In this document: one piece after another, positions 1 through 7,643 of the stretch | Layout: every line of letters begins with the position of its first letter | Numbering within the stretch: position 1 is the first letter of the stretch | Assembly: GCA_009995705.1 (NCBI GenBank) | Contig: JAADBR010000091.1 | Coordinates: 1-26,610 of the forward strand | Length of the DNA: 26,610 nucleotides | Source of the DNA: Microcystis aeruginosa W13-11 | GTDB taxonomy: Bacteria > Cyanobacteriota > Cyanobacteriia > Cyanobacteriales > Microcystaceae | Direction: 5' to 3' | Position numbers and translations under genes: made by a program | The notes under the pieces: generated by a model | The model's input: the letters and a program-made list of their open reading frames with translations, nothing else | Told to the model about the DNA's origin: nothing | Database searches by the model: none

Positions 1-198
1 AACTTCGACAAAGTAAAGCGGATAATCCGGGTGGTCTGCATCGGGAATAAATACCCCATCGAGTCGGAAAGCCAATTCTTTGATTTCGATTGACTTGAAT
101 TGATAATTTTGCGCTAGATTGGAAGATTCTCCTAGCAGTTGAAAGAGAAGTTCGGGAAAGACTTGAAATAGGGTATAAAAGATTTTATCGGTTTTCAT
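1..198 (-). CDS. Rpn-family nuclease/putative transposase (DUF2887), N-terminal part only
   Basis: The frame opens with an ATG at 198 and runs off the left edge of the window, giving 66 codons. The protein starts MKTDKIFYTLFQVFPELLF and continues with FRLDGVFIP and PLYFVEV. This matches the N-terminus of the DUF2887 / Rpn-like family, which is very common in cyanobacteria and belongs to the PD-(D/E)XK nuclease superfamily. The conserved start 'Tdk.FY.lFq.fP...FeLlg' and the 'DG+F.P....PlyFvEv' strand that holds the catalytic acids are visible. Rpn proteins promote RecA-independent recombination in E. coli; the role of the cyanobacterial members is not established. It lies downstream of two Uma2 genes on the same strand. 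The C-terminal part cannot be seen, so whether the gene is intact is unknown. Confidence 0.75.
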   Translation of the reverse strand, partial: MKTDKIFYTLFQVFPELLFQLLGESSNLAQNYQFKSIEIKELAFRLDGVFIPDADHPDYPLYFVEV

Positions 199-272
199 TA
201 CTCCTTCTTTGGTCGTCAAGTCAATAGTTTTTTTATGAATTTTCGTGAAGTTTTTGTTAAATTTAGATTACT

Positions 273-914
273 CTAACTAGCTTGATGTTTGAGCGTAGCT
301 ATTCCTAATTGCAAAACCTCTAAAACTTTGCCTAAATCACCAGCTAATAAAGCATTTCTATCTAACCATAATCCAGGGAATATCTGGGAACAAATTATCC
401 CTGCTGAGTTCGGTTCAAGTTTAATATATTCTTCATTTGTTAATCTAAACCAATCAAATTCTCCATCTTCGACTCGCCAGACTAAATATTCTTGCACTTG
501 GTTACGGCGATAAACATTGAGTTTTTGATGTAAGTCAAGGGAGACGGTACTCGCTGCAATTTCGACGATTAACTCTGGCGCACCTTCGACATAACCATCC
601 TCACTAATCGTTGATTGTCCACCATTTTTAATTCTTAATAGTGCATCGGGTTGAGGTTCATTATCCGCATCAAGGCGCTTCGAGGTCAAGGCTTTATACA
701 CACTTAGCCAACCTATAATATCAGCATGGGGTTCACCATGGTTCTTAATTCTGAGAGGAGAAGCCATAATATAAACAATTCCTTCAATTAGTTCCGCTTT
801 TTTCAGATTTGGCATGGCATTATATCTACGCTCAAATTCACGACGAGTAAGCTTGTCCCCATTTTCTAGGCGTGGAATGGTTAATTGAGGAGAAATTGTT
901 GCAGTAGCTATCAT
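273..914 (-). CDS. Uma2 family (DUF820) putative restriction endonuclease
   Basis: This 213-aa protein has the Uma2/DUF820 fold of the PD-(D/E)XK superfamily. A conserved acidic residue sits in AELIEG near residue 43, followed by a PDALL strand near 90, then ELIVEIA near 117 and the helix leading to VQEYLVW near 140. In typical members the core reads 'PD...EV.S......D...K...Y...GV.EYW.vD'; here the second strand is EIA. Uma2 genes occur in tens of copies in cyanobacterial genomes and their function is still unclear. The ATG start lies 18 nt after the stop of the next Uma2 gene upstream on the same strand, which suggests co-transcription. The family call is firm; biochemical activity is inferred only from the fold. 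Confidence 0.85.
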   Translation of the reverse strand: MIATATISPQLTIPRLENGDKLTRREFERRYNAMPNLKKAELIEGIVYIMASPLRIKNHGEPHADIIGWLSVYKALTSKRLDADNEPQPDALLRIKNGGQSTISEDGYVEGAPELIVEIAASTVSLDLHQKLNVYRRNQVQEYLVWRVEDGEFDWFRLTNEEYIKLEPNSAGIICSQIFPGLWLDRNALLAGDLGKVLEVLQLGIATLKHQAS

Positions 915-932
915 CTTGGTATTTCCTGCTCG

Positions 933-1511
933 TCAAAAAATGGGTAATTCTAAAGTAAATCCGGGTAAAACGTCCTCCCCAGATAAGGTGGTTGGTAATG
1001 AGACGATTTCTACTTCCTGATTTTGGCGATAGATGGCTACCTGTTGACTAATGGGATCAATTAACCAACCCAATCTTAAGCCACTATCAAGATATTCCTG
1101 CATTTTTGCTTGTAGTTGACTTAAAGAATCAGTGCGCGACCTTAATTCTATCACAAAATCAGGACAAATTCTCGCAAATTTTTCTTGTTCTTCTCGGGGT
1201 AAAGCTTCCCAGCGTTCATTAGCAATCCAAGCAACATCAGGGGAACGTTTACCACCCTTGGGTAAGGTAAATATAGTGGAAGAACTAAAGACTTTACCGA
1301 GTTTTGTTTGACGATTCCAAATAACCAAATCGGCGTTCAAATCTGATTCTCGATTTCCACTAATAGCACCAACAGGCGGCATAATGATTAATTCTCCTTC
1401 GGCAGTTTGTTCAATTCGCCAATCGTCGTTACTATGGCAAAGTTGATAAAATTGCTCATCGCTTAAATTGACGGATTTTAAGTTTAAGGTAATGGTTTCT
1501 GCGGTAATCAT
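933..1511 (-). CDS. Uma2 family (DUF820) putative restriction endonuclease
   Basis: The 192-aa protein is a second Uma2 member. It shows DLNADLVIWNR near residue 60, RSPDVAW near 90 (the PD motif), DFVIELRSRTDSL near 120 (the E-x-x strand) and a helix ending in LRLGWLIDP. The spacing of P-D, E and the downstream Q/K helix fits a PD-(D/E)XK active site, and the length is normal for the family. It belongs to a different subgroup from its neighbour at 273..914, since the sequences are only distantly similar, so this is probably not a recent duplication. It is the first gene of a minus-strand run of two Uma2 genes and an Rpn-like gene. Confidence 0.87.
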   Translation of the reverse strand: MITAETITLNLKSVNLSDEQFYQLCHSNDDWRIEQTAEGELIIMPPVGAISGNRESDLNADLVIWNRQTKLGKVFSSSTIFTLPKGGKRSPDVAWIANERWEALPREEQEKFARICPDFVIELRSRTDSLSQLQAKMQEYLDSGLRLGWLIDPISQQVAIYRQNQEVEIVSLPTTLSGEDVLPGFTLELPIF

Positions 1512-1664
1512 GGGGTTTAATTTGCCTAATTAAATACTTGAGAAACTTTTAAATGGCTCTTCGGTTTGTGTTATGCAATGGACGGGGGTTATAAAGGATG
1601 GAACCCTTATATAGAAAGGCATTTAGCGATTTTTGTCAATTGTTCTTGCTCTAGAGCGAACTAA

Positions 1665-1781
1665 TCAATTAAGTCTCTTACCAGATAAGGATTTAGTCGA
1701 TTTATGCTCCCCTATCGAACCATAACAAGTAACGAAGAGCCAAGAAATATCAGCAGTATCAATATCCTCATCTTTCATCAT
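1665..1781 (-). pseudogene. BrnA-like antitoxin remnant
   Basis: A 38-codon frame begins MMKDEDIDTADIS, 7 nt downstream of the BrnT-like stop. The opening 'MKDEDIDTsDIP' is a common start of the small BrnA-type antitoxins encoded directly after BrnT. After residue 13 the similarity stops, and the rest (WLFVTCYGSIGEHK...) does not look like the DNA-binding part of BrnA. The frame ends at a TGA at 1665-1667. I read it as an antitoxin whose 3' part was lost or replaced. The identity rests on the short N-terminal match and the gene order. Confidence 0.45.
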
Positions 1782-1788
1782 ATCAATT

Positions 1789-1983
1789 CTACTCCAATCT
1801 GTTTTTGAGGTATTGCTCATAATATTTTCCTTCATACGATAAGGCTTTTCTTAAAGATATAATACGAATTGTTTGAGCGTCAGGTTCAGTATAGACAATA
1901 ACGACAACTCGTCCATCTAGTAAACCAATAGCAACAAAGCGATCTTCTCCATAATTCTCGCGCTCATCCAATTCAACAACCAT
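1789..1983 (-). pseudogene. BrnT family toxin, N-terminally truncated
   Basis: The 64-aa frame holds the C-terminal two thirds of BrnT, a ribonuclease toxin related to RelE. Visible are the 'GEDRFVAIGLLDGRVVVIVYTE' strands, 'IRIISLRKAL' and 'Y.EQYLKN'. In BrnT the ISxRKA segment contributes active-site residues. Reading upstream in frame from the ATG at 1983 gives GFDFADAYRIFNLP, clearly native BrnT sequence, before an in-frame TAA at about 2047-2049. The usual N-terminal segment ahead of 'HG.DF' is missing. No normal start codon precedes that segment, so any product would start at the internal ATG and lack roughly the first third. It is followed by a BrnA-like remnant. The decayed operon is probably inactive, though a truncated product cannot be ruled out. 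Confidence 0.65.
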
Positions 1984-2235
1984 CGGTAGGTTAAAGATAC
2001 GATAGGCATCTGCAAAGTCAAATCCCCGGGCTAATTCAGACTTTAATTAGCGTTGTTCTCGTGCTTTGTTGGTGCTGATGAGGATAAACTGGTGTATATT
2101 TATCCCAAGAGATGATAGATGGGATAACTTTAGATTAGCACTTACTATTCTACCCCACATCTAGGCTTCCCTTCTGTTAATTTTACTTGGTGATCTTCCA
2201 CATTTCTTAAATAATTTGACCAATCACATCTCGCA

Positions 2236-2904
2236 ATGAATGCTCAAAAAATACCTCGTCTCTGTGGGCTGAAAATTCAGGCAATCACTCCCTATTCTCT
2301 GGCCTGGGCGCACCAGCGATCGCTGGTGGCGGCAAGAATTGCCGATCCCGACTTACCCGATGTACTGCTCCTACTGGAACATCCCCCCGTTTACACCCTC
2401 GGTACTGGTTCAGATATTAAGTTTATTAAATTTAATCCTGACAAAACCGACAAAGAAGTGTATAGAATCGAGCGAGGAGGGGAAGTCACCCATCACTGTC
2501 CGGGGCAGTTAGTGGGCTATCCGATCCTCAATTTGCGCTATTATCAGCAGGATTTACACTGGTATTTGCGACAATTAGAAGAAGTCATCCTGCAAACTAT
2601 CTCTATTTATGGATTGTCGGGGGCAAGAATCGGGGGCTTGACAGGGGTATGGGTAGAAGGGTATAAAATAGCGGCGATCGGTATTAAAGTTAGTCGTTGG
2701 ATTACCTATCATGGTTTTGCCCTCAATGTTTGTCCGGATTTAAGCGGGTTTGCTGAGATTATTCCCTGTGGGATTGCTAATAAACCCGTGGGCAGTTTAC
2801 GGCAGTTTCTGCCTAATATTAGTCTTAGGCAAGTACAACAAGATTTATCGAGAGTTTTCGCCTCAGTTTTCGGTGTGGAATTATTTTCTCTTGACAAGGA
2901 TTAG
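2236..2904 (+). CDS. lipB: Lipoyl(octanoyl) transferase LipB
   Basis: This 222-aa cytoplasmic enzyme moves an octanoyl group from acyl carrier protein to lipoate-dependent apoproteins such as the E2 subunits and GcvH, the first step of de novo lipoylation. The LipB signature [12 protein letters not shown] lies at about residues 80-91. The catalytic lysine is in [10 protein letters not shown] (about K144) and the catalytic cysteine in IIPCGI (about C178), matching the Cys/Lys dyad of characterised LipB enzymes. TGVWV and YHGFALNV are also conserved. The length is normal. The stop overlaps nothing, and the next gene starts only 1 nt later, so the two are probably translated from one message. 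Confidence 0.96.
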   Translation: MNAQKIPRLCGLKIQAITPYSLAWAHQRSLVAARIADPDLPDVLLLLEHPPVYTLGTGSDIKFIKFNPDKTDKEVYRIERGGEVTHHCPGQLVGYPILNLRYYQQDLHWYLRQLEEVILQTISIYGLSGARIGGLTGVWVEGYKIAAIGIKVSRWITYHGFALNVCPDLSGFAEIIPCGIANKPVGSLRQFLPNISLRQVQQDLSRVFASVFGVELFSLDKD

Positions 2905-2905
2905 T

Positions 2906-4168
2906 ATGAGCGATCGCAAAGAACCAGAAAAACTCACTACGGAAAATAGGACTGATAACCCCGAAAATAACGGTAAAGCCAGTTTATCAGCCCCCGATGC
3001 CTCCGAATACGTCTCCTCCTTATCTTCGCGTAATCCTCTGCGTCAGCGCATCCTACTCTTAAAAGATCTTCGACCGGGTAACGCGGGGTTACTGTTGGCC
3101 CCCCTGATGGTGATGACTATCGGCCTGGTCTTTAGGTGGGACTGGTTAGGCTTTTCTGGGGCGATAGTAGCGATGTTAATATCTTTACAGGTGATTTTAC
3201 CCTCTATTCGCCAGTGGATCACCCATTATCTCACTCCCTCGGAACGTCAGACCGTTTTCGCTTTTATCGTTTTTATAGCTGCTCTGGCCGGATTAGGGAA
3301 ATATTTAGGAGTTTACGATCGCATATTGCGATGGTTGGAGAGTTTTAAATACGATGAGTTTGGTTCTTGGGCCGAGTGGGTGGGGGCTTTGGGACAGATT
3401 ATGATCGCCGTGTTGGCCGTCTATGTGGCCTGGGAACAGTACGTTATTTCTAAGGATTTAACCATACAACAAAATCGCATTACCCAACAACAGACGATCG
3501 ATTCCTATTTTCAGGGGATTTCCGATTTAGCCTTGGATGAGGAGGGATTTTTAGAAGATTGGCCCCAGGAAAGAGCGATCGCAGAAGGTCGCACCGCTTC
3601 CATCCTCAGCAGTGTCGATGCCGCTGGGAAAGCGAAAATACTGCGTTTTTTGAGTCAATCGCGGCTATTATCGCCGATCAAACGCGATCGTTATCTAGGC
3701 CGACCGATTCTAGACGGGGAAGGGGGTTATGCGGAGGATCGACAGTTTGGTACAAGAGTAGTACAACTGGGGGTAATGTTAGCAGGGGCCGACATTTCTG
3801 GGCAGGATCTACGCTGGACGGATTTAAGCGAAGCGAATATGGTGCGGGCCGATCTAAGTTATGGCGATTTGGTGAAAGCAAATGTATCGCGGACAATTCT
3901 CTACGAAGCTAATTTAAGAGGGGCAGATATGAAAGGGATGCGTTTATTTTATGGTTCCCTAGAAAATGCTACCCCCCGCAGTCGTACCGTTCCCCCCAAT
4001 TATGACAGCGGAGAACACACGGGAGCAGTGGTAGAGAATGTCAATTTTACCGGGGTGAAAAACATGAGCGAGGAACAACGTCACTATTGTTGTCGTTGGT
4101 GTGGGGAAAAGTCCCGCGCAACCATTCCGGGGGGATGTGCTGATATTGCCAATCTTTTAGGTCGTTAA
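2906..4168 (+). CDS. Membrane-anchored pentapeptide-repeat protein
   Basis: The frame is open further upstream inside lipB, but the ATG at 2906 (MSDRKEPEK), 1 nt after the lipB stop, is the sensible start and gives 420 aa. An acidic N-terminal tail of about 45 residues comes first. Hydrophobic segments follow at about 61-76, 81-98, 116-134 and 157-176. A cytoplasmic stretch leads to a pentapeptide-repeat block at about 290-365 with A(D/N)LxX units such as ADISGQDLRWTDLSEANMV. The C-terminus has a Cys-rich tail, HYCCRWCGEK, followed by a further Cys. Pentapeptide repeats form a right-handed quadrilateral beta helix. The role of the many membrane-bound cyanobacterial members is unknown. The four clustered cysteines could bind a metal, which is inference only. 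Confidence 0.85.
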   Translation: MSDRKEPEKLTTENRTDNPENNGKASLSAPDASEYVSSLSSRNPLRQRILLLKDLRPGNAGLLLAPLMVMTIGLVFRWDWLGFSGAIVAMLISLQVILPSIRQWITHYLTPSERQTVFAFIVFIAALAGLGKYLGVYDRILRWLESFKYDEFGSWAEWVGALGQIMIAVLAVYVAWEQYVISKDLTIQQNRITQQQTIDSYFQGISDLALDEEGFLEDWPQERAIAEGRTASILSSVDAAGKAKILRFLSQSRLLSPIKRDRYLGRPILDGEGGYAEDRQFGTRVVQLGVMLAGADISGQDLRWTDLSEANMVRADLSYGDLVKANVSRTILYEANLRGADMKGMRLFYGSLENATPRSRTVPPNYDSGEHTGAVVENVNFTGVKNMSEEQRHYCCRWCGEKSRATIPGGCADIANLLGR

Positions 4169-4213
4169 CGAAAAACCCTAATTAGAATATCTCTTCATCG
4201 GTAAGGGCAGTGC

Positions 4214-4219
4214 TATAAT
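4214..4219 (+). promoter_or_regulatory. Candidate -10 box (TATAAT)
   Basis: A perfect TATAAT lies at 4214-4219, in the gap between the pentapeptide gene and the small secreted protein. I see no clear -35 hexamer at the expected distance. If used, transcription would begin near 4226, which favours the ATG at 4255 over the one at 4231 as translation start. Confidence 0.4.
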
Positions 4220-4254
4220 CAGTGGTATTAATGGCCAATAATTCCCACAAATTT

Positions 4255-4485
4255 ATGAATCAAAAAGTCGTTATTCTTGCCACTGCTTCCGCTAGTTTAT
4301 TAGCTCTATTAGTTACCACGAACTCCGTACAAGCTGCCCCAGAGTCCTTTCATCCTAGTTTCAATACCGAGAACTTAGGTGACATGATTATCAGCAAGAC
4401 AACCGGCGAAGAAAATCAGATTTTACGTCATCTTAATTGTAGTTGTGCCACCTGCACGCAATCCCTAAATTCCTCACTCAATTGA
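4255..4485 (+). CDS. Small secreted protein with CxC-x2-C motif, function unknown
   Basis: From the ATG at 4255 the frame gives 76 aa. A signal peptide is clear: MNQKVVILATASASLLALLV then TTNSVQAAPES, with a VQA|A cleavage site. The mature part is about 50 residues and ends in HLNCSCATCTQSLNSSLN, so three cysteines sit in a C-S-C-A-T-C arrangement. In-frame ATG (4231) and GTG (4222) codons lie upstream, but a TATAAT at 4214-4219 and the position of the signal peptide favour 4255. The last 12 nt overlap the 3' end of the convergent DUF39 gene. I do not recognise the family. The protein probably acts outside the plasma membrane, in the periplasm or thylakoid lumen. Confidence 0.6.
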   Translation: MNQKVVILATASASLLALLVTTNSVQAAPESFHPSFNTENLGDMIISKTTGEENQILRHLNCSCATCTQSLNSSLN

Positions 4486-5670
4486 TAATTTTCCGCCCCA
4501 ACGATCCTGGGGAACAAAAGTCCGCTCTAGATTAATTTTTGCCACGGGTTCTGTGAGGGTAAATTCTCCTGATTCGATCAGTGCTTTTAATTCTAAAGCG
4601 GCTTCCCGGGACAGGGAAATACTGGCCAAAGGAGCCACCCGAACACTTTTTCCCTCGATCATAATCCGACCGCTTTTTAGTTTAGCATAGGTGATTAAAC
4701 CAAAGGTAGGACGGACTCGCCGGGGAATAGAAAAATCCACCACTGGAGCGACAATTTCCTCATCTTTTACCGCACAATGTCGAACAATTTCCTCGCTTAA
4801 AATCGGCATCGGTACTGCTACCCCCAACATTAAAGAAGCCCCATAATTTTTGAAATAACAACCCCGCACCCAGCGAGAACTCATTTGTTTAGCATCACCA
4901 ATTAAGGCTAAGGTAGAAGCCGGTCCAATAGGAGTGCGATTTTGTAGGCGTTTTTGCAGGGGAAAATGTTGGGTTCCTTCCCAGGCAATATAACCGATTC
5001 CTCCTCCCAAAAAAATGCGCGTACCGATGCCTATAGCCTCTAAATCTGGGTCATTTAACAGGGGAGAAATTGCGCCGGGGTTAGAATAAACTGCATTACC
5101 TAATTGCGGCTGTAGTGGACCCAAATAAGTATATAAAGTCCGCTCTCCCCCATTGACTCCGACGATAAAATTCTGGTAGAGATTGCGAGGATTAAAAAGA
5201 TAAAATTGATTGATGGTATCCTTAGAAATAATCGTTTCAAAAGAAGTGCGAGGATAACAATCGGTGGACTGGCCAACGGCACGCAATTGCAGCGATTTGC
5301 CGGCGATTAAATCCTCAATAATATGTCCGCCCCCCCTTTCGGGATTTTCTCCCTCTAAATTCTCATTTTTGGTTGCTAGATCACTAATAGCACTGGCTCC
5401 TAAGTATAAATCCACCGCCCCAAAACCAGCATAAGCAGGAATGCCATCTAACCAACATTGACGAATTTTTATTGGCGGATCCGTCTGACCTAAATTAATA
5501 ATTGCCCCCGAGGATTCCATCGGTTCAAAGGTTCCCGTACAAACTACATCTACTTGGGAAAAAACCTCCTTAATTCCCATCTCGCTCACGCGGCTTTTTA
5601 ATTCCTCTACTGTCCAGACTACAGCAGTTTTTTTAGCGATCTTGTCGTTGATTTCAGCGATTGTTCTCAT
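4474..5670 (-). CDS. DUF39 homocysteine biosynthesis protein
   Basis: The 398-aa protein matches the DUF39 family. The conserved CTGTFEPMESSGAIINLG lies at about residues 44-61, followed by PIKIRQCWLDGIPAYAGFGAVDLYLGAS, a glycine-rich GGGHIIEDLI segment, and IFLGGGIGYIAWEGTQH further on. In methanogens DUF39 proteins work with a ferredoxin-like partner in making homocysteine from aspartate semialdehyde and a sulfur source. Cyanobacterial homologues are annotated by this similarity, and no ferredoxin partner or CBS domain is encoded here. The cysteine near residue 44 is the likely catalytic or persulfide residue. The ATG at 5670 is the only good start. The gene converges with and overlaps the small secreted-protein gene by 12 nt. 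Confidence 0.88.
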   Translation of the reverse strand: MRTIAEINDKIAKKTAVVWTVEELKSRVSEMGIKEVFSQVDVVCTGTFEPMESSGAIINLGQTDPPIKIRQCWLDGIPAYAGFGAVDLYLGASAISDLATKNENLEGENPERGGGHIIEDLIAGKSLQLRAVGQSTDCYPRTSFETIISKDTINQFYLFNPRNLYQNFIVGVNGGERTLYTYLGPLQPQLGNAVYSNPGAISPLLNDPDLEAIGIGTRIFLGGGIGYIAWEGTQHFPLQKRLQNRTPIGPASTLALIGDAKQMSSRWVRGCYFKNYGASLMLGVAVPMPILSEEIVRHCAVKDEEIVAPVVDFSIPRRVRPTFGLITYAKLKSGRIMIEGKSVRVAPLASISLSREAALELKALIESGEFTLTEPVAKINLERTFVPQDRWGGKLSIE

Positions 5671-5710
5671 AAGAAAAATTTGCCCGATGGGGGGTTAGGG
5701 AGCTTTTTGC

Positions 5711-5832
5711 TGTTGTCAGTAAACAGTAATCAGATTTGAGTTTTCAGTCAGTGGTATTAACCGAGCAGTATTAAATGGCGGTGACAGTGCTGTTTTTTCA
5801 CTGATTACTGATTACTGATCACTGATCACTGT
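5711..5832 (+). repeat. Intergenic inverted repeat built from CAGTAATCAG/CTGATTACTG words
   Basis: The spacer upstream of the methyltransferase has CAGTAAACAGTAATCAG on the left and CTGATTACTGATTACTG, then GATCACTGATCACTG, on the right. The halves are inverted copies of each other and could form a long imperfect hairpin. The 19 bases ATCAGATTTGAGTTTTCAG at 5729-5747 recur exactly at 21969-21987 in the second copy of this element. It looks like a small dispersed non-coding repeat. A TATAAG box just after it (about 5834) may serve the downstream gene. Confidence 0.6.
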
Positions 5833-5873
5833 TATAAGATGAGAAAGGGAAAATTTACGATCGAAGCTTTTCT

Positions 5874-6800
5874 ATGACAGTTACACCCGTTCCAACCCCC
5901 TTTAATCCTGTTTCTGGTCTAGTTAACCGTATTCTCGGCATAAAACCGCTTTTTGACATCGCTCGCTATCAGGCCCGCAATAGGATGATTAGAAGAGCCG
6001 AAAAAATAGGCGTACCTTGGCGAGAAACCGTCAAACAATGGCAGCAACGGGATTGGAGTCGGGAACTGCAAGCGGTAGAAAATTCCGATCTCGTCTATCC
6101 CGAATACTACGTTTGTTCTTTCCACGCCTACGAAAAGGGCAATTTAGACTGGTTGCCAGCTTTTGAGGTAGAATCTGCCGCCTATGCTGTCCATTCTACC
6201 ATCTGGCCCGGGGCGGGGATTGACGGCGACCCGCGATTGCGGCGGGAATATCACCGGATATTAAAGGAGCAAATCAAGGCAGAAATTAACGATATTGTCG
6301 ATTTAGGCTGTAGTGTCGGCATGAGTAGCTTCGCACTGCAAGATACTTATCCCCAAGCGCGGGTAACTGGGTTGGATCTCTCTCCCTACTATTTAGCCGT
6401 TGCCCAATACCAAGCTCAACAAAAACAAAAGACGATTCAATGGCAACACGCGGCTGCGGAAAAAACTCAATTACCTAGTCAGTCTTACGATCTGGTATCT
6501 TCGTTTTTAATGTTCCACGAACTACCCCAACAGGCTACTAGAGAAATTTTCGCCGCAGCGCGTCGTTTATTGCGATCGGGGGGTTATTTGACGCTGATGG
6601 ATATGAATCCGCGCTCGGAAATTTATCGAAAAATGCCCCCTTATGTCCTCACCTTACTCAAGAGTACCGAACCCTATCTCGATCAATATTTTACTCTCGA
6701 TATCGAACAGGCATTAGTTGAAGCTGGGTTTCAAGCACCGATTATTACCCCCACCAGTCCCCGACACCTGGCGATTGTTGCGCGGGTTTCCGAATCATAA
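5874..6800 (+). CDS. Class I SAM-dependent methyltransferase
   Basis: The 308-aa protein has a Rossmann-type SAM domain in its second half. Motif I is DLGCSVGMSS at about 143-152, the motif II acid is in GLDLSP at about 166-171, and later come SYDLVSSFLMFHELP, AARRLLRSGGYLTLMDMNP and a C-terminal PRHLAIVARV strand. These are the order and spacing of the UbiE/COQ5-like methyltransferase_11 group. The N-terminal 130 residues are a cyanobacterial extension with no domain I recognise. The substrate cannot be told from the sequence. The HupE gene starts 14 nt after the stop with its own GAGG ribosome site, so the pair is probably an operon. Confidence 0.87.
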   Translation: MTVTPVPTPFNPVSGLVNRILGIKPLFDIARYQARNRMIRRAEKIGVPWRETVKQWQQRDWSRELQAVENSDLVYPEYYVCSFHAYEKGNLDWLPAFEVESAAYAVHSTIWPGAGIDGDPRLRREYHRILKEQIKAEINDIVDLGCSVGMSSFALQDTYPQARVTGLDLSPYYLAVAQYQAQQKQKTIQWQHAAAEKTQLPSQSYDLVSSFLMFHELPQQATREIFAAARRLLRSGGYLTLMDMNPRSEIYRKMPPYVLTLLKSTEPYLDQYFTLDIEQALVEAGFQAPIITPTSPRHLAIVARVSES

Positions 6801-6814
6801 TTTTGAGGTAATCA

Positions 6815-7468
6815 ATGAAGATAATTTTTCGTCAAAGCTGGACAAGGATATTAACTATTGTCCCTCTCTTCCTGTTAATTTTTGCCAGCAAAACCCTTGC
6901 CCATCATGCCATGGGAGGGCAAACTCCCGATAATTTTTGGAACGGATTTTTATCGGGTTTAGCTCACCCGGTTATTGGTTTAGATCATTTAGCTTTTGTG
7001 GTGGCTAGTGGTTTGATTGCTGTGGGGATGGAACAGGGTTTATTAATTCCGATCGCTTTTGCGATTGCCACTTTAATCGGGACGGGTATTCATTTACAGG
7101 GGATAAATTTACTTTTTCCTGAAGGGATTATTGCCCTTTCTGTGGTGATTTTTGGTGTGATTTTAACCCTGAAAAAAGGTTTACAAAATTATTCTAATCT
7201 CTATACGATCGCTCTGGCAACTTTGGCAATGATCGCGGGAATTTTTCACGGTTATGCCTACGGAGAATCAATTATCGGGGTGCGGGTTGCCGCTTTAGTT
7301 GCCTATTTAATTGGTTTTACCATGATCCAATTAGCGATCGCATCTGGTGCTTTTTTCCTTGGCACTGTCATCAAGGAAAAATTAGCCCAGCAGGCGACTC
7401 TAATTAGTAAGTTCATCGGATTGGCAATTATGGCGATCGGTACAACTTTTTTAGTGGGAATTAAGTAA
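6815..7468 (+). CDS. HupE/UreJ family metal permease
   Basis: The 217-aa membrane protein begins with a signal-like helix (residues 1-29) followed by HHAMGG. The HupE/UreJ signature HPVIGLDHLAFV lies at about residues 51-62, and its histidines and aspartate form the likely metal site. Several further helices follow, with a conserved HGYAYGES. HupE/UreJ proteins take up nickel or cobalt; some cyanobacterial members have been tied to cobalt and B12 economy. No hydrogenase or urease genes are in the window, so the metal cannot be assigned. A GAGGT ribosome site precedes the ATG. The length is normal and all motifs are intact. Confidence 0.9.
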   Translation: MKIIFRQSWTRILTIVPLFLLIFASKTLAHHAMGGQTPDNFWNGFLSGLAHPVIGLDHLAFVVASGLIAVGMEQGLLIPIAFAIATLIGTGIHLQGINLLFPEGIIALSVVIFGVILTLKKGLQNYSNLYTIALATLAMIAGIFHGYAYGESIIGVRVAALVAYLIGFTMIQLAIASGAFFLGTVIKEKLAQQATLISKFIGLAIMAIGTTFLVGIK

Positions 7469-7526
7469 ATTAATCTCGGTGCGGCTAATTATTAATGGCT
7501 CTCTTGAGGTTATGGGATCGAAGAAA

Positions 7527-7545
7527 GGGCGTACAATATACGCCC
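7527..7545. repeat. Palindrome GGGCGTA-CAATA-TACGCCC
   Basis: A perfect 7-bp stem with a 5-nt loop lies at 7527-7545 and is followed by CCTACC. It belongs to the same type as the palindrome at 17557-17575 (GGGCGAAT-GCA-ATTCGCCC, then CTACA). Such 'GGGCG...CGCCCCTAC' palindromes are scattered through the intergenic DNA of many cyanobacteria. No U-tract follows on either strand, so it is not a typical intrinsic terminator, although it sits between two convergent genes. Confidence 0.6.
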
Positions 7546-7643
7546 CTACCAAACAAGTACGGGAGAGGCACTGAATTGGAAGAGGAGTTAGGAATTGAGT
7601 TCTCAAAGCAAAAATAATCCTCATTCCTACCCCTACTATTTTT

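Noticed and set aside
2750..2905. An earlier start for the pentapeptide protein, inside lipB.
   Set aside because: The extension overlaps lipB by 155 nt and lacks a ribosome site. The ATG at 2906 right after the lipB stop is a normal coupled start.
3559..3912. A 117-codon frame inside the pentapeptide gene.
   Set aside because: It lies entirely within a well-supported gene in another frame and has no family features.
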